64,000 nt of DNA, taken from Chloroflexota bacterium. Lineage in GTDB: Bacteria > Chloroflexota > Anaerolineae > Aggregatilineales > Phototrophicaceae. The position numbers and the translations under genes are program-made. This document shows, in pieces, positions 8,064-16,660 of the stretch. Under the pieces are notes generated by a model that saw only the letters and a program-made list of their open reading frames with translations, did no database searches and was not told the DNA's origin. The DNA is taken from the NCBI GenBank assembly GCA_028875245.1, contig JAPPEU010000019.1:1-64000 (forward strand), written 5' to 3'. Numbering within the stretch: the first letter of the stretch is position 1; every line of letters starts with the position of its first letter.

Positions 8064-10103
8064 TTATTCCAGCAGATCGCCGGTCATCAGATTGACGCCG
8101 GTTTCGATATCGCCGGCGATCAGGACGACATTGACCGCGTCCACCTTGTCCCAGACCGAGTCGGGAATATCCGATTCATGCGGCGGGGCCAGGCCGACGC
8201 CATTCATCGCCGCGTCCATCAGGAAGACGCCACCGCCCGGGAAGCCGCTCACATCGCCTTCCGCCAGCATGGCGACCATATCGTAAACGCCCTGATCGAC
8301 CCGCTTGAGCGCGCTCGATATGATGAACTCGGCGCCTTCGGTCTCGCCCGCGCCGAAGCTCGTGATGTACTCGTCCTTGTCGACGCCGATGACGTAGACG
8401 CCTTCTTGCGCGCCGGCCAGGATGGCGCCCGTGCCAGTGGGGCCGCCGCCGCCGAAGAGCACGGTCGCGCCTTCGCCGATGAATTGCAGCGCCGCCGAAC
8501 CGCCGCGATCAGGGGCGATGAAGCTGTCGATGTAGACGCCGAGAATCTTCAAATCGGGATTGACGTGGCGCGCGCCCTGCTCATAGCCGTTGCGAAAGCG
8601 CTTGACCGGCGGGATATCAATGCCGTAGACGCCGGCGATCGTATCCGAGCCTTGCCATTCGGCGACATAAGCGGCCAGCACGCCGGTCATGAATCCGGAC
8701 TGATCTTCGCGGAATTGAATGCCGACATAATTCGCCGGGCCATCGGCCACGAATTGATCGACGCCCAGGAAGAAGACATCCGGGTTGGCTTCAGCCGCGG
8801 CGTAGGTGGCATCGGCGATGAGGAAACCGACGGTGATGATGGCTTCGTAGCCCTCGTCAACGCAGGTCTGGATATTGGCTTCGTAGTCGGTCTCGGCCTG
8901 CGTCTCGATGAAGTCATACTCCAGGTCGTACTCGTCAGCGGCCGCGTCCGCGCCTTCATGCGCCGACTGGTTGAAGGTGCCGTCATTGACGCGCCCCAGA
9001 TCCGTAACCAGGCAGACGGTCTCGATGCCCATCATCTCGGCGGCCTCGTCTTCCATCATGTCCATCGCCATCAGATCGCCCGAGACCGGGTCGATGCCAG
9101 TGCTGACCTCGCCCGTGATCATCATCTCAACGACGCCCGCGGCGACATCGAAGAAAGCATCGTCGACATCGGCCTCATGCTTGTCGGCCAAGCCAACGCC
9201 TTTCAAAGCCACATCCAACAGGTAGATGCCGCCGCCGGGGAAGTCGTCCATCATGCCCTCCGCCAGCGCCGCCACCATATCAAAGACGCCTTGATCGACG
9301 CGTTTGACCGCGCTCGAAATGATGTATTCGGAGCCGTCGGTCTCGCCCGCGCCGAAACTCGTCAGCCACTCATCCTGATCGACGCCGATGACGTAAACGC
9401 CTTGCTGCGCCGCCGCCAGGATGCCGCCCGTGCCAGTGGGGCCGCCAGCGCCGAAGATGACCGAAGCGCCTTCGCCGATGAATTGCATGGCAACCGACGC
9501 GCCGCGGTCGGGGGCGATGAAGCTGTCGATGTAGACGCCAAGCAAGTTCAGATCGGGGTTGATGTAACGGGCGCCCTGCTCAAAGCCGTTGCGCAGCTTC
9601 TTGACCGGCGGGATATCGATGCCATAAACGCCGGCGATCGTGTCCGACCCGATCGAATCGGCGACTTGGGCCGCCAAGACGCCAGCCAGGAAACCCGATT
9701 GATCATCGCGGAATTGAATCCCGACATAGTTGGCGGGGCCGTCCACGACAAACTGGTCGACGCCCAGGAAATGGACATCCGGATTGGCTTCGGCCGCCGC
9801 CCGCGTGGCATCCGCAATTAGGAAACCAACGGTGACGACGATTTCAAATCCTTCATCGATGCAGGTCTGAATATTGGCGTCATAGTCCGTCTCGGCTTGG
9901 GTTTCGATGAATTTGTATTCCAGATCGTATTCATCGGCCGCTTCCAGCGCGCCCTCATGCGCGGACTGGTTGAATGTGCCATCGTTGACGCGCCCGATGT
10001 CCGTCACCAGGCACAATGTTTCGACGCCCCCCTGCGCGGCGGCGAGTGGCGCGAGGGCCAACAGCAAGGCGAGCAGGCTGAACAGTAGAATGAGTTTTTT
10101 CAT
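8064..10103 (-). CDS. Double-domain BMP-family substrate-binding protein
   Basis: A 679-aa secreted protein made of two consecutive BMP/PnrA-type receptor domains (PF02608 family, nucleoside or related ligands in known members). After a signal peptide (KK, hydrophobic core, LAAAQ), domain 1 spans about 25-340 and domain 2 about 352-679, joined by an acidic Met/Glu linker. The domains are very alike: both contain GRVNDGTFNQSAHEG, GFLIADAT, GIDIPPVK, SFIAPDRG and GGPTGTG. The ATG at 10103 is preferred over an upstream TTG because GGGAGAGAAG lies just before it. No permease or ATPase is adjacent, and BMP receptors are normally single-domain, so this fused form is unusual. Confidence 0.92.
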   Translation of the reverse strand: MKKLILLFSLLALLLALAPLAAAQGGVETLCLVTDIGRVNDGTFNQSAHEGALEAADEYDLEYKFIETQAETDYDANIQTCIDEGFEIVVTVGFLIADATRAAAEANPDVHFLGVDQFVVDGPANYVGIQFRDDQSGFLAGVLAAQVADSIGSDTIAGVYGIDIPPVKKLRNGFEQGARYINPDLNLLGVYIDSFIAPDRGASVAMQFIGEGASVIFGAGGPTGTGGILAAAQQGVYVIGVDQDEWLTSFGAGETDGSEYIISSAVKRVDQGVFDMVAALAEGMMDDFPGGGIYLLDVALKGVGLADKHEADVDDAFFDVAAGVVEMMITGEVSTGIDPVSGDLMAMDMMEDEAAEMMGIETVCLVTDLGRVNDGTFNQSAHEGADAAADEYDLEYDFIETQAETDYEANIQTCVDEGYEAIITVGFLIADATYAAAEANPDVFFLGVDQFVADGPANYVGIQFREDQSGFMTGVLAAYVAEWQGSDTIAGVYGIDIPPVKRFRNGYEQGARHVNPDLKILGVYIDSFIAPDRGGSAALQFIGEGATVLFGGGGPTGTGAILAGAQEGVYVIGVDKDEYITSFGAGETEGAEFIISSALKRVDQGVYDMVAMLAEGDVSGFPGGGVFLMDAAMNGVGLAPPHESDIPDSVWDKVDAVNVVLIAGDIETGVNLMTGDLLE

Positions 10104-10507
10104 TTTCTTCTCTCCCAATGAGACAATTTGCAGATTTGAATTGGCGTCCCTACTTTACTATTTTGAAGGCCGCTTTTCAATGCAGCGGACGCGAGGCTCA
10201 GAGCAAAGGGATCAAGTTTTTCTCGCCATCGAGAGTAAAGAGAACGATCTCAGAACAAACGGAAATTGTCATAACAATCGAAAGGTTGTAGGGGCGAGAC
10301 GGTGGCTCGCCCTACGAGCCCCCGCTATCGCTTGGACGGGCGTTTCAGCGAAACGCCCCTACAGAATCCCATTTCGGGGATTCATTATTTTCTGTGAGCC
10401 GAGTTGTGACTCGCGAGGGACTGTAGTTCATTTTTTGCGCGACTTACTTGCAATTACTGAGATACAGAGAGGCCGCAGCGAGAAATTGCTGCGCCTTGCC
10501 GGGCGAA
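10104..10507. other. Intergenic region holding a long repeat
   Basis: About 400 bases with no supportable gene. It contains the extended REPIN-like element at 10287-10428. The remainder is ordinary spacer, including the upstream region of the BMP gene, where I see no convincing promoter. Confidence 0.5.
10287..10428 (+). repeat. Extended REPIN-like element
   Basis: Core at 10287-10363 runs from TGTAGGGGCGAG to CGCCCCTACA: a first hairpin (GAGACGGTGGCTC) and a second hairpin (TTTCAGCGAAA) in inverted arrangement. A right extension to 10428 (CATT-C-GGGGATTCATTATTTT, then GTGAGCC, then TCGCGAGGGACTGTAGTT) is shared with the copy at 48723-48861 and, inverted and partial, with 23283-23310. Confidence 0.8.
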
Positions 10508-11938
10508 TTACGGGGTCGGGTAGACCTGCGGCGGCTGACGCTCGTGCCAGTTCTGCGTCCTCTCATAGGCGTAAGCGATGCGGTAGAGCGTCGCTTCATC
10601 AAAGGGCCGTCCGATTAATGAATAACCGATCGGCAGGCCATCGGGACTGAACCCGGCCGGCGCGCTGATGGCCGGCTGCCCGCTCAGATTGGCCGGATAG
10701 ACATGATGAACAAAGCCGTCGGTGGGCGTCTCGCCGTCCTCCATATCGTCGCGCGGCTGCCAGACGTCGGCGCGCAGAGGCGCCGGGACGGGGATCGTCG
10801 GCGAGATCAGCGCATCAAGATTCTCGCGCTTGAACAGCGCCTTCATGGCCGCGCGAAAACGCTCGCGGGCGCGCAAGGCAGCGACATAAGCAGTCGCCAG
10901 CACGACCTGGCCGATTTCCAGCGTGGCGCGTGTGCCGGGGCTGTAGAGATGGCCCTTCTCCTGGATTTGCCGCCGGTGATAACTGGCCGATTCCACCATT
11001 CTGATCGTGCTCAGCGTCTCCCGCGTCAGCGCCAGCTCGGGCAGATTGACCTCGATGATGTCCGCGCCCAGCGCCGCCAGCGCCTCGATGACGCCTTCGG
11101 CAGCCGCGCGCACACTGTCGACGACGCCCGGGTAGAAAAAATAGCCGCGGTCAATGCCGATGCGCGCGCCAGGCAAGCCGCCGTCAATGCCAGCGGCGAA
11201 ATCCGGCACGGCCGCGCGAGCGGAATTCGCGTCTTTGGGATCGTGCCCGGCGATCGCGCGCAGCATGAGCGCATTATCCAGCACCGCGCGCGTCATGGGG
11301 CCGACATGATCAAGGGACCAGGCCAGCGGCACAACGCCATAAGCGCTGACACGCCCGTAGGTCGCTTTCATGCCGACAAGATTGTTGATGGAGGCGGGGA
11401 TGCGGACCGAGCCGCCGGTATCCGTGCCGATTGCGCCGAAAGCCGAGCGCGCCGCCAAGGCCACGCCCGAGCCGATGCTGCTGCCGCCGGGGAAGCGGCT
11501 GAGGTCCCAAGGGCTGCGCGTCGGGGGGTCGCTGCCGCCGCAGGAGAATTCGTGGCAGACTGTCTTGCCAATCACAACGGCGCCGGCGGCATAGAGCTTC
11601 TCCACCACCGTCGCATCGTAGTCCGGCACGAAACCGGCGTACACTTTGGAGCCCACTTCAGTGCGGATGCCCTTGCTGTAGCAATTGTCTTTGACGGCGA
11701 TGGGGATGCCATGCAGGGGACCGCGATCGTGACCGGCGGCGAGTTCCCTGTCGGCCCTTTCAGCGGCCGCCAGCGCCAATTCAGCCGGCACTGCCGCGTA
11801 AGCCTGCAGCGTCGCCTCGGTCTCTTTGATGCGCGCGAGCGTCGCCTGGGTCAGCGCGACCGATGACGTTTCGCTCCGCCGTATGGCGGCGGCCGCTTCG
11901 CTGATGGACAAATCTATCAAAGCGCGCGACTCAGTCAT
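10508..11938 (-). CDS. Amidase (amidase-signature family)
   Basis: Cytoplasmic amidohydrolase of 476 aa that hydrolyses C-N amide bonds through the Ser-cisSer-Lys triad. K83 (GIPIAVKDN), S153/S154 (PGGSS) and nucleophile S177 (DTGGSVRIPAS) are all present. The start at 11938 lies eight bases inside the end of the small upstream gene, indicating translational coupling; an upstream alternative at 12004 would bury most of that gene. Overall length fits AtzE/GatA-like amidases. There is no tRNA amidotransferase GatB nearby, so a catabolic role is more likely than Gln-tRNA synthesis. Substrate unknown. Confidence 0.92.
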   Translation of the reverse strand: MTESRALIDLSISEAAAAIRRSETSSVALTQATLARIKETEATLQAYAAVPAELALAAAERADRELAAGHDRGPLHGIPIAVKDNCYSKGIRTEVGSKVYAGFVPDYDATVVEKLYAAGAVVIGKTVCHEFSCGGSDPPTRSPWDLSRFPGGSSIGSGVALAARSAFGAIGTDTGGSVRIPASINNLVGMKATYGRVSAYGVVPLAWSLDHVGPMTRAVLDNALMLRAIAGHDPKDANSARAAVPDFAAGIDGGLPGARIGIDRGYFFYPGVVDSVRAAAEGVIEALAALGADIIEVNLPELALTRETLSTIRMVESASYHRRQIQEKGHLYSPGTRATLEIGQVVLATAYVAALRARERFRAAMKALFKRENLDALISPTIPVPAPLRADVWQPRDDMEDGETPTDGFVHHVYPANLSGQPAISAPAGFSPDGLPIGYSLIGRPFDEATLYRIAYAYERTQNWHERQPPQVYPTP

Positions 11939-12131
11939 GCCAGTCAGCATCCATGCGCAGTATCGGCGGATAATCCTGGAGCGCGTCCCCTTCCAGCTCG
12001 TCAATCACGCGCAGCTGTTTGGACAGCGCCGCCAGGTCTTCCGGCGCGACCTTCAGTTGCAGCCATTGCGCAAGCTGCGCCAGCGCGTCCGTATCCTTTT
12101 CGAGCCCAGCGGATTGATTCGCGCGCGGCAT
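11931..12131 (-). CDS. Small amidase-partner protein (AtzG/GatC-like position)
   Basis: Sixty-six residues, starting at the ATG preceded by AAGGAG at nine bases. The sequence is helical, with LAQLAQWLQLKVAPEDL in the first half and a C-terminal EGDALQDYPPILR segment. Small proteins with this pattern and position (AtzG, DUF4089-type, GatC) bind and stabilise their amidase. The eight-base overlap with the amidase start supports co-production. Assignment rests on size, context and general composition rather than a diagnostic motif. Confidence 0.7.
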   Translation of the reverse strand: MPRANQSAGLEKDTDALAQLAQWLQLKVAPEDLAALSKQLRVIDELEGDALQDYPPILRMDADWHD

Positions 12132-12174
12132 GAGGTTTCTCTCCTTGGGACGATTTCCGTCCATAGTCCCTCAT

Positions 12175-12180
12175 ATTGTA
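12175..12180 (-). promoter_or_regulatory. Candidate -10 box for the amidase pair
   Basis: TACAAT on the minus strand, 44 bases before the small gene. No good -35 hexamer stands at 17 bases; the nearest (GTGACA) is about 20 away, so this is a weak call. Confidence 0.3.
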
Positions 12181-12390
12181 TCGCAGTGGCGCGTGATGGA
12201 TGTCACTGTTTCCACCGTTGCAGGTCGCTGCAAAGTCCAGCGGATGGGCGTGGCGATTTGCGAGGCTGGCATTGTTATTCTCACCACAAAGACCAATACA
12301 GGGTTTCTTTTCTAATATCGCTGTGCCCGCGCTGTACTCGGCGCTTACAAAACATTTTGATGCGATCGCCCTGCCCACCGCTCACAATCC

Positions 12391-12419
12391 TTGACAAATG
12401 CAAGAGCAGTGTCTATAAT
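12391..12419 (+). promoter_or_regulatory. Consensus sigma70 promoter of the uronide operon
   Basis: TTGACA (12391-12396), exactly 17 bases, then TATAAT (12414-12419): a full consensus match. It lies 55 bases upstream of the SDR start and is the only strong promoter before the SDR, lyase, GH88 and importer genes. Confidence 0.85.
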
Positions 12420-12445
12420 ACGATGTACGATAATGATAAACTCGG

Positions 12446-12460
12446 TTTGATATTATCAAA
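12446..12460. promoter_or_regulatory. Inverted repeat downstream of the operon promoter
   Basis: TTTGATA-T-TATCAAA is a perfect 7-bp inverted repeat located between the -10 box and the ribosome site, a position suitable for an operator. Which regulator binds is unknown; IclR (22337) and GntR (23989) proteins are encoded nearby. Confidence 0.5.
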
Positions 12461-12473
12461 CAAGGAAACGAAC

Positions 12474-13235
12474 ATGCAGATTAGTCTTGACGGCAAGGCG
12501 GCATTGATTACGGGCGGCAATGTCGGCATCGGCGCCGGCATCGCCAAAGCGCTTGCGAAATGCGGCGCGCAAGTGTGCATCACTTATTTATCGCACAAAT
12601 CCGAAGCCTGTGAAACCGTGAACGCGCTGAATGACCTGGGTTGCGAGGCGGCGGCCTTCCATCTGGACGCGGCCGACAGCGCTCAAGTGGCGGCGGTAGT
12701 CTCGCAGGCGGCAGCGAAGATGAACGGCAGGATCGACATCCTGGTGAACAACGCCGGGCACCTGATAAAGCGCGCGGAAACCGAGGGCATGTCCGATGAA
12801 CACTGGCGCCGCGTCATTGATGTAAATCTGTCGAGCGCCTTTTATTGTACGCGGGAAGCCTTGAAGGTCATGCCGGACGGTGGACGCATTGTGAATATGT
12901 CCTCGCTGGCGGCGCGAAATGGCGGCGGCAACGGCACCGTGCCTTACGCAGCCTCAAAAGCCGGCGTCATCGGCTTCACGCGCGGCCTGGCAAAGGAACT
13001 CGCGCCGAGGAAGATCACGGTCAACGCGCTCGCGCCCGGTTTCATTGTCGATACACCTTTCCACGAGACTTTCACCGGCTTCGAGAATTATCAGGGTATC
13101 ATCGACGGGATTCCGCTGGCGGAAGCGGGTCTGCCCAAGGATGTGGCCGGGGCCGTCCTCTATTATGTGTCCGATCTGGGCAAGTGGGTGACGGGTCAAG
13201 TGGCGGAAATAAACGGCGGCGCCTGGTTCGTTTAG
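12474..13235 (+). CDS. SDR-family dehydrogenase (KduD-like role proposed)
   Basis: NAD(P)-dependent short-chain dehydrogenase, 253 aa. The Rossmann motif TGGNVGIG is near residue 11, NNAG is present, and the active-site YAASK lies at about 160. The start is the ATG at 12474 after AAGGAA. The frame stays open further upstream but that part is not protein-like. It heads the operon with a polysaccharide lyase and unsaturated glucuronyl hydrolase, so by context it could reduce 5-keto-4-deoxyuronate products in the way KduD does. That substrate is inference; family membership is clear. Confidence 0.9.
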   Translation: MQISLDGKAALITGGNVGIGAGIAKALAKCGAQVCITYLSHKSEACETVNALNDLGCEAAAFHLDAADSAQVAAVVSQAAAKMNGRIDILVNNAGHLIKRAETEGMSDEHWRRVIDVNLSSAFYCTREALKVMPDGGRIVNMSSLAARNGGGNGTVPYAASKAGVIGFTRGLAKELAPRKITVNALAPGFIVDTPFHETFTGFENYQGIIDGIPLAEAGLPKDVAGAVLYYVSDLGKWVTGQVAEINGGAWFV

Positions 13236-13257
13236 GGCTGCTGGAAAGATCGTCGTT

Positions 13258-15489
13258 ATGCGGGAAAATCTCTTTTTGAAGCGCCATTCGCTGGAGGGCT
13301 GGCGGCGGCTTGCCGAATCGACCCACGCGCCACAGGCTCAGCGCTTGCTCAAGCAGGCGGACAGTCATCATGACAGCCTCCCGCCGTCGGCACACCCGAG
13401 TGATTCGATCACCTACATCGGCACGGCCGTGCTCAATCTCGCATTGGCAACCCTCCTAACCGGCGATGAAAGCTATCTGCGCAGCGCCCGGCGCTGGATC
13501 GGCCGGGCCATCGCTTATCCCCACTGGGGCAAAGAAAGAATGCCGGATCACGATCTGGATGCCGCCTGGCTGCTCTTCGGGCTTGGGCTGGGGTATGACT
13601 GGTTGAAAGACGCGCTGCCGCCGGACGAGCGGGAGGCGCTCCGCGACAAGCTCATCACCCAGGGTCAGAAATTGTACGACTTTGCCCTGGCGTCGGCGGG
13701 CAAATGGTGGAGCTCCGCTTATTGGCAGAATCACAACTGGATCTGCTATGGCGGCCTGGCAACGGCTGCCTACGCCCTTTGCAAGGAATACAGCCCGGCG
13801 GGGGAATGGGCGGCGCGGGCCAGAGACAACTTCCTTCAATCGCTAGCCTACATGCCCGAGGACGGTTCGAATTATGAAGGACCGGTTTATTGGCGTTATG
13901 GCGTGATCTGGTTCCTCATTTATGCCGACCTGCTGCAGCAGGAGACGGGCGAAGACCTGCATGATTGCGAGTTTTTGAAAAACACCTTCTATTATCGGCT
14001 TTATCTCAGCGGGCCAAACTTGGTTGACACGGCCAATTTTGGCGACTGTCACGATCGGCGCAGCGCCCATACGGCGGCGGTCTACGCCCGTTTGGCCGGC
14101 CTTTACGATATTGGCGAAGCGCAGTGGCTGTATCATCACTTTTACCGAAGCGGCGAATGGGAACGTGAAGGCGCTGAAGGGCTGGTCAAACCCGGTTTGC
14201 GCGCCGAGGCCGGTCTGGAATTCCTCTGGTATCAGCCGGCGGTTGAAGCGTCCCCCATCGAGAACCTGCCACGCAGCCGCGCATTCCCGGACCTCGGGCT
14301 GGCGGCGATGCGCAGTTCCTGGGCGGCCGACGCCGTCAGCATGGCCTTCAAATGCGGCGCGCCCAATGGCCTGAAAGCCTGGCACAGCGGTCATGCGCTC
14401 AACAAGCGGCGCCGCTGGCAGACGCTCAGCGCGGGGCACGATCATCCCGATGCCAACAGTTTCATCCTCATCAGCGGCGACGATTATCTGGCGGTAGACG
14501 ACGGCTACGCCAGAGAAAAGCGCAGCCGCAACCACAGCACGCTGCTCGTTGATGGCCGCGGGCAATACGCCGGCGGGGGCAAGAACGCCTTTCGCGGTCT
14601 GGACGAGAGCTGGGGCGCGCGCCTGGAAGCCTGCCTGGAATGTGGCGATGTCGTCTACGCTCGCGGCGAGGCGGCCCGCGCCTATGCGCCGGACTTGGCG
14701 CTCAGGCAATTCACGCGCGAAATCTTGTTCCTGGCGGGGGACGCCGTCGTCTTGCGCGATACCCTCCGGGCGGATGCGCCCCATCACTACGAATGGCTGC
14801 TGCAGACGGACGAGCCGCCGGTGCGCGAGGGCGGCGGCTGCTTCAACATTGCGAGCGGCGAAACTGACTGTCGATTGCATGCCCTGCAGCCGGTCGACAT
14901 CAGCCACCGCGTCTATGAGCAGGAGATTCGGGCGAACCCCACCTCGGCGAAACCGGACTGGATCATCAGCAAGCAGCAGTATGCCCTGGCTTTGTCCCCG
15001 TCGGCGCCGGTGAGCGACCCCAGTTTCTTCATCATTCTAAACCTGGCAGGGTTCGCCATCGAGTCAAGGCGGGCGGAACGCGGCATGCTCGCCAGCCTGA
15101 TTCACGACGAGCGGCATTGGCGGGTCGGCTTCGCGACCGGCAAAGATGGCATTATGGCCGCTGGGCTCAATGTTGACGGGCGCTGGTTCGCCGGTCGTCG
15201 GAGCAGCGGAGGTTGGGACCTGGCGCTGGCCGGCGATGTCACAAGTATTTGGCTGGATGGCGAGCTCCATTTTGCCGCCGACCGCCCGGTGGATGTCGCC
15301 ATGCAGCGGACCGCCGCCGGCACCGCCGTCAATGTCAGCGCCCCGGAAACCGCCTGGATCCGATTCCAGAGCGAACAGCCCGGCTCGCCTTTTTCAAACG
15401 GTCCTAACGGCAAATTGCGCTACGATGCGCTGACGGGCATGGCTTGGGCGCAAGTACCGGCCGGCAAAACAGAAATCGTGCTGGGCTGA
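13258..15489 (+). CDS. Heparinase II/III-family polysaccharide lyase
   Basis: A 743-aa protein with an N-terminal alpha/alpha toroid and a C-terminal beta-sandwich as in heparinase II/III, PL15 and PL17 lyases. Candidate catalytic residues include N158-H159-N160 (QNHNW), Y206 (NYEGPVYW) and H394/H396 (GHDHPD), and the sandwich carries the NHSTLLVDGRGQ motif. These enzymes cleave uronic-acid-containing chains by beta-elimination. No signal peptide is visible (MRENLFLKRHS is not hydrophobic), so it probably acts in the cytoplasm on imported oligosaccharides. GH88 follows after 13 bases, matching lyase-then-hydrolase logic. Substrate (heparinoid, alginate or other uronide) cannot be fixed from sequence alone. 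Confidence 0.88.
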   Translation: MRENLFLKRHSLEGWRRLAESTHAPQAQRLLKQADSHHDSLPPSAHPSDSITYIGTAVLNLALATLLTGDESYLRSARRWIGRAIAYPHWGKERMPDHDLDAAWLLFGLGLGYDWLKDALPPDEREALRDKLITQGQKLYDFALASAGKWWSSAYWQNHNWICYGGLATAAYALCKEYSPAGEWAARARDNFLQSLAYMPEDGSNYEGPVYWRYGVIWFLIYADLLQQETGEDLHDCEFLKNTFYYRLYLSGPNLVDTANFGDCHDRRSAHTAAVYARLAGLYDIGEAQWLYHHFYRSGEWEREGAEGLVKPGLRAEAGLEFLWYQPAVEASPIENLPRSRAFPDLGLAAMRSSWAADAVSMAFKCGAPNGLKAWHSGHALNKRRRWQTLSAGHDHPDANSFILISGDDYLAVDDGYAREKRSRNHSTLLVDGRGQYAGGGKNAFRGLDESWGARLEACLECGDVVYARGEAARAYAPDLALRQFTREILFLAGDAVVLRDTLRADAPHHYEWLLQTDEPPVREGGGCFNIASGETDCRLHALQPVDISHRVYEQEIRANPTSAKPDWIISKQQYALALSPSAPVSDPSFFIILNLAGFAIESRRAERGMLASLIHDERHWRVGFATGKDGIMAAGLNVDGRWFAGRRSSGGWDLALAGDVTSIWLDGELHFAADRPVDVAMQRTAAGTAVNVSAPETAWIRFQSEQPGSPFSNGPNGKLRYDALTGMAWAQVPAGKTEIVLG

Positions 15490-15502
15490 GGGATTTGCGC
15501 TG

Positions 15503-16654
15503 ATGACATCCCTGTTTGAAGCCGCGCTGCAACAGAGCATCGAGACGACCCGCCACAACCTGGGGGCGCTGGAGGAGTTCCCCGAGTCCTTCCAGAACGG
15601 CGCCTGGAAACCGATCGAGAAAGAGCGCGCCGCCGGCCATTGGGTGGATGGCTTCTGGACCGGCTTGCTCTGGCTGGCTTATGCGAACACTGGCGACCCC
15701 GCCTTGCGCGCGGGCGCCGAGCGCTGGACGAAGCGGCTGGCGCACTTGAAGACGAACAGAGGCACCCACGATTTGGGCTTCATCTTCACCCTTTCGCATG
15801 TGCTCGCCGGCCGGCTGACGGGGGAAAGCGCCTGGTACGAGAACGCGATCCAAGCCGCCTACACCTTGATTAAACGTTACAATCCGCGCGGGGAATACCT
15901 GCAAGCCTGGGACGATGACGGCATTCGCAAATGGGCCGGGCGAACCAATATCGACCTGATGATGAACCTCGCCCTGCTCTATTGGGCGAGCGAAATCACA
16001 GGCGACGCGGCGCTGGCGGATATCGCGACGGCGCACGCGCGCACATCGCGGCTGGCGCTGCTGCGGGGCGATGGCTCCACCGCCCATGTCGCCGACTTCG
16101 ATCCCGCCGCCGGCCTCTTGCTGCGGCGCGAACAATATCAGGGCTACAGCCATGACTCGTGCTGGTCCCGCGGGCAAGCCTGGGCGCTTTATGGTTTCGC
16201 CACCTGTTATCGCCATACGGAGAATCCGTCATTTCTGGCGGCGGCGCAATCCCTGGCGGATTACACGATGCGCCATCTGCCGCAAGACCTGGTGCCATTC
16301 TGGGATTACGACAGCCCGCATATCCCGGATACCTATCGGGATTCATCGGCGGCGGCGGTGACGGTATGCGGATTGCTGGAGTTGGCCGCAGTCGATGCCG
16401 AGAATGCGGCGCGCTGGATCAATCTGGCAGAGCGAATGCTGCGCTCGCTCTGCGAAAATTATCTGATAAGGGACGCCAAGGGCCCATCATCGATTTTGCG
16501 CGACGGGGCGCGCTCGGTGCCGGCGAATCTGATGGAGCATGGCTTGATTTATGGCGACTATTATTTTCTGGAGGCGCTAACCGCCTTCGCCCGTCCCGAA
16601 GTCTATCAGCGAGCGTTGGCGGTTGGCGGCCGGCATGCGCCGCAAAGAGAGTGA
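15503..16654 (+). CDS. GH88 unsaturated glucuronyl hydrolase
   Basis: Releases 4-deoxy-5-keto-uronic acid from unsaturated oligosaccharides produced by lyases. 383 aa, full length, (alpha/alpha)6 fold. The two aspartates known in the family correspond to D90 (THDLGF) and D151 (NIDLMMN). The typical SCWSRGQAWALYG and DSSAAAVTVCG segments follow. No signal peptide, so cytoplasmic. It lies 13 bases after the lyase gene and is followed directly by the importer genes. Confidence 0.93.
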   Translation: MTSLFEAALQQSIETTRHNLGALEEFPESFQNGAWKPIEKERAAGHWVDGFWTGLLWLAYANTGDPALRAGAERWTKRLAHLKTNRGTHDLGFIFTLSHVLAGRLTGESAWYENAIQAAYTLIKRYNPRGEYLQAWDDDGIRKWAGRTNIDLMMNLALLYWASEITGDAALADIATAHARTSRLALLRGDGSTAHVADFDPAAGLLLRREQYQGYSHDSCWSRGQAWALYGFATCYRHTENPSFLAAAQSLADYTMRHLPQDLVPFWDYDSPHIPDTYRDSSAAAVTVCGLLELAAVDAENAARWINLAERMLRSLCENYLIRDAKGPSSILRDGARSVPANLMEHGLIYGDYYFLEALTAFARPEVYQRALAVGGRHAPQRE

Positions 16655-16660
16655 TCGAAT

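Larger units (their letters stand above)
12132..12473. other. Divergent promoter region
   Basis: Gap between the amidase pair (minus) and the SDR/lyase operon (plus). It holds a consensus promoter toward the right (12391-12419), a 7-bp inverted repeat at 12446-12460 and a TACAAT box toward the left (12175-12180). No gene is supported inside it. Confidence 0.6.

Noticed and set aside
7947..9821. Very long plus-strand open frame opposite the BMP gene
   Set aside because: It is the antisense of a tandemly repeated gene with strong codon bias; residues are Asp/Arg/Ala/Val-rich and show no domain.
10508..11938. Amidase as GatA of the tRNA-dependent amidotransferase
   Set aside because: No GatB gene nearby, and the small partner is only GatC-like in position and size.
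11826..12473. Upstream extension of the SDR reading frame
   Set aside because: The residues before the ATG at 12474 are not SDR-like, run antisense through the amidase gene, and cross a consensus promoter; AAGGAA supports the later start.
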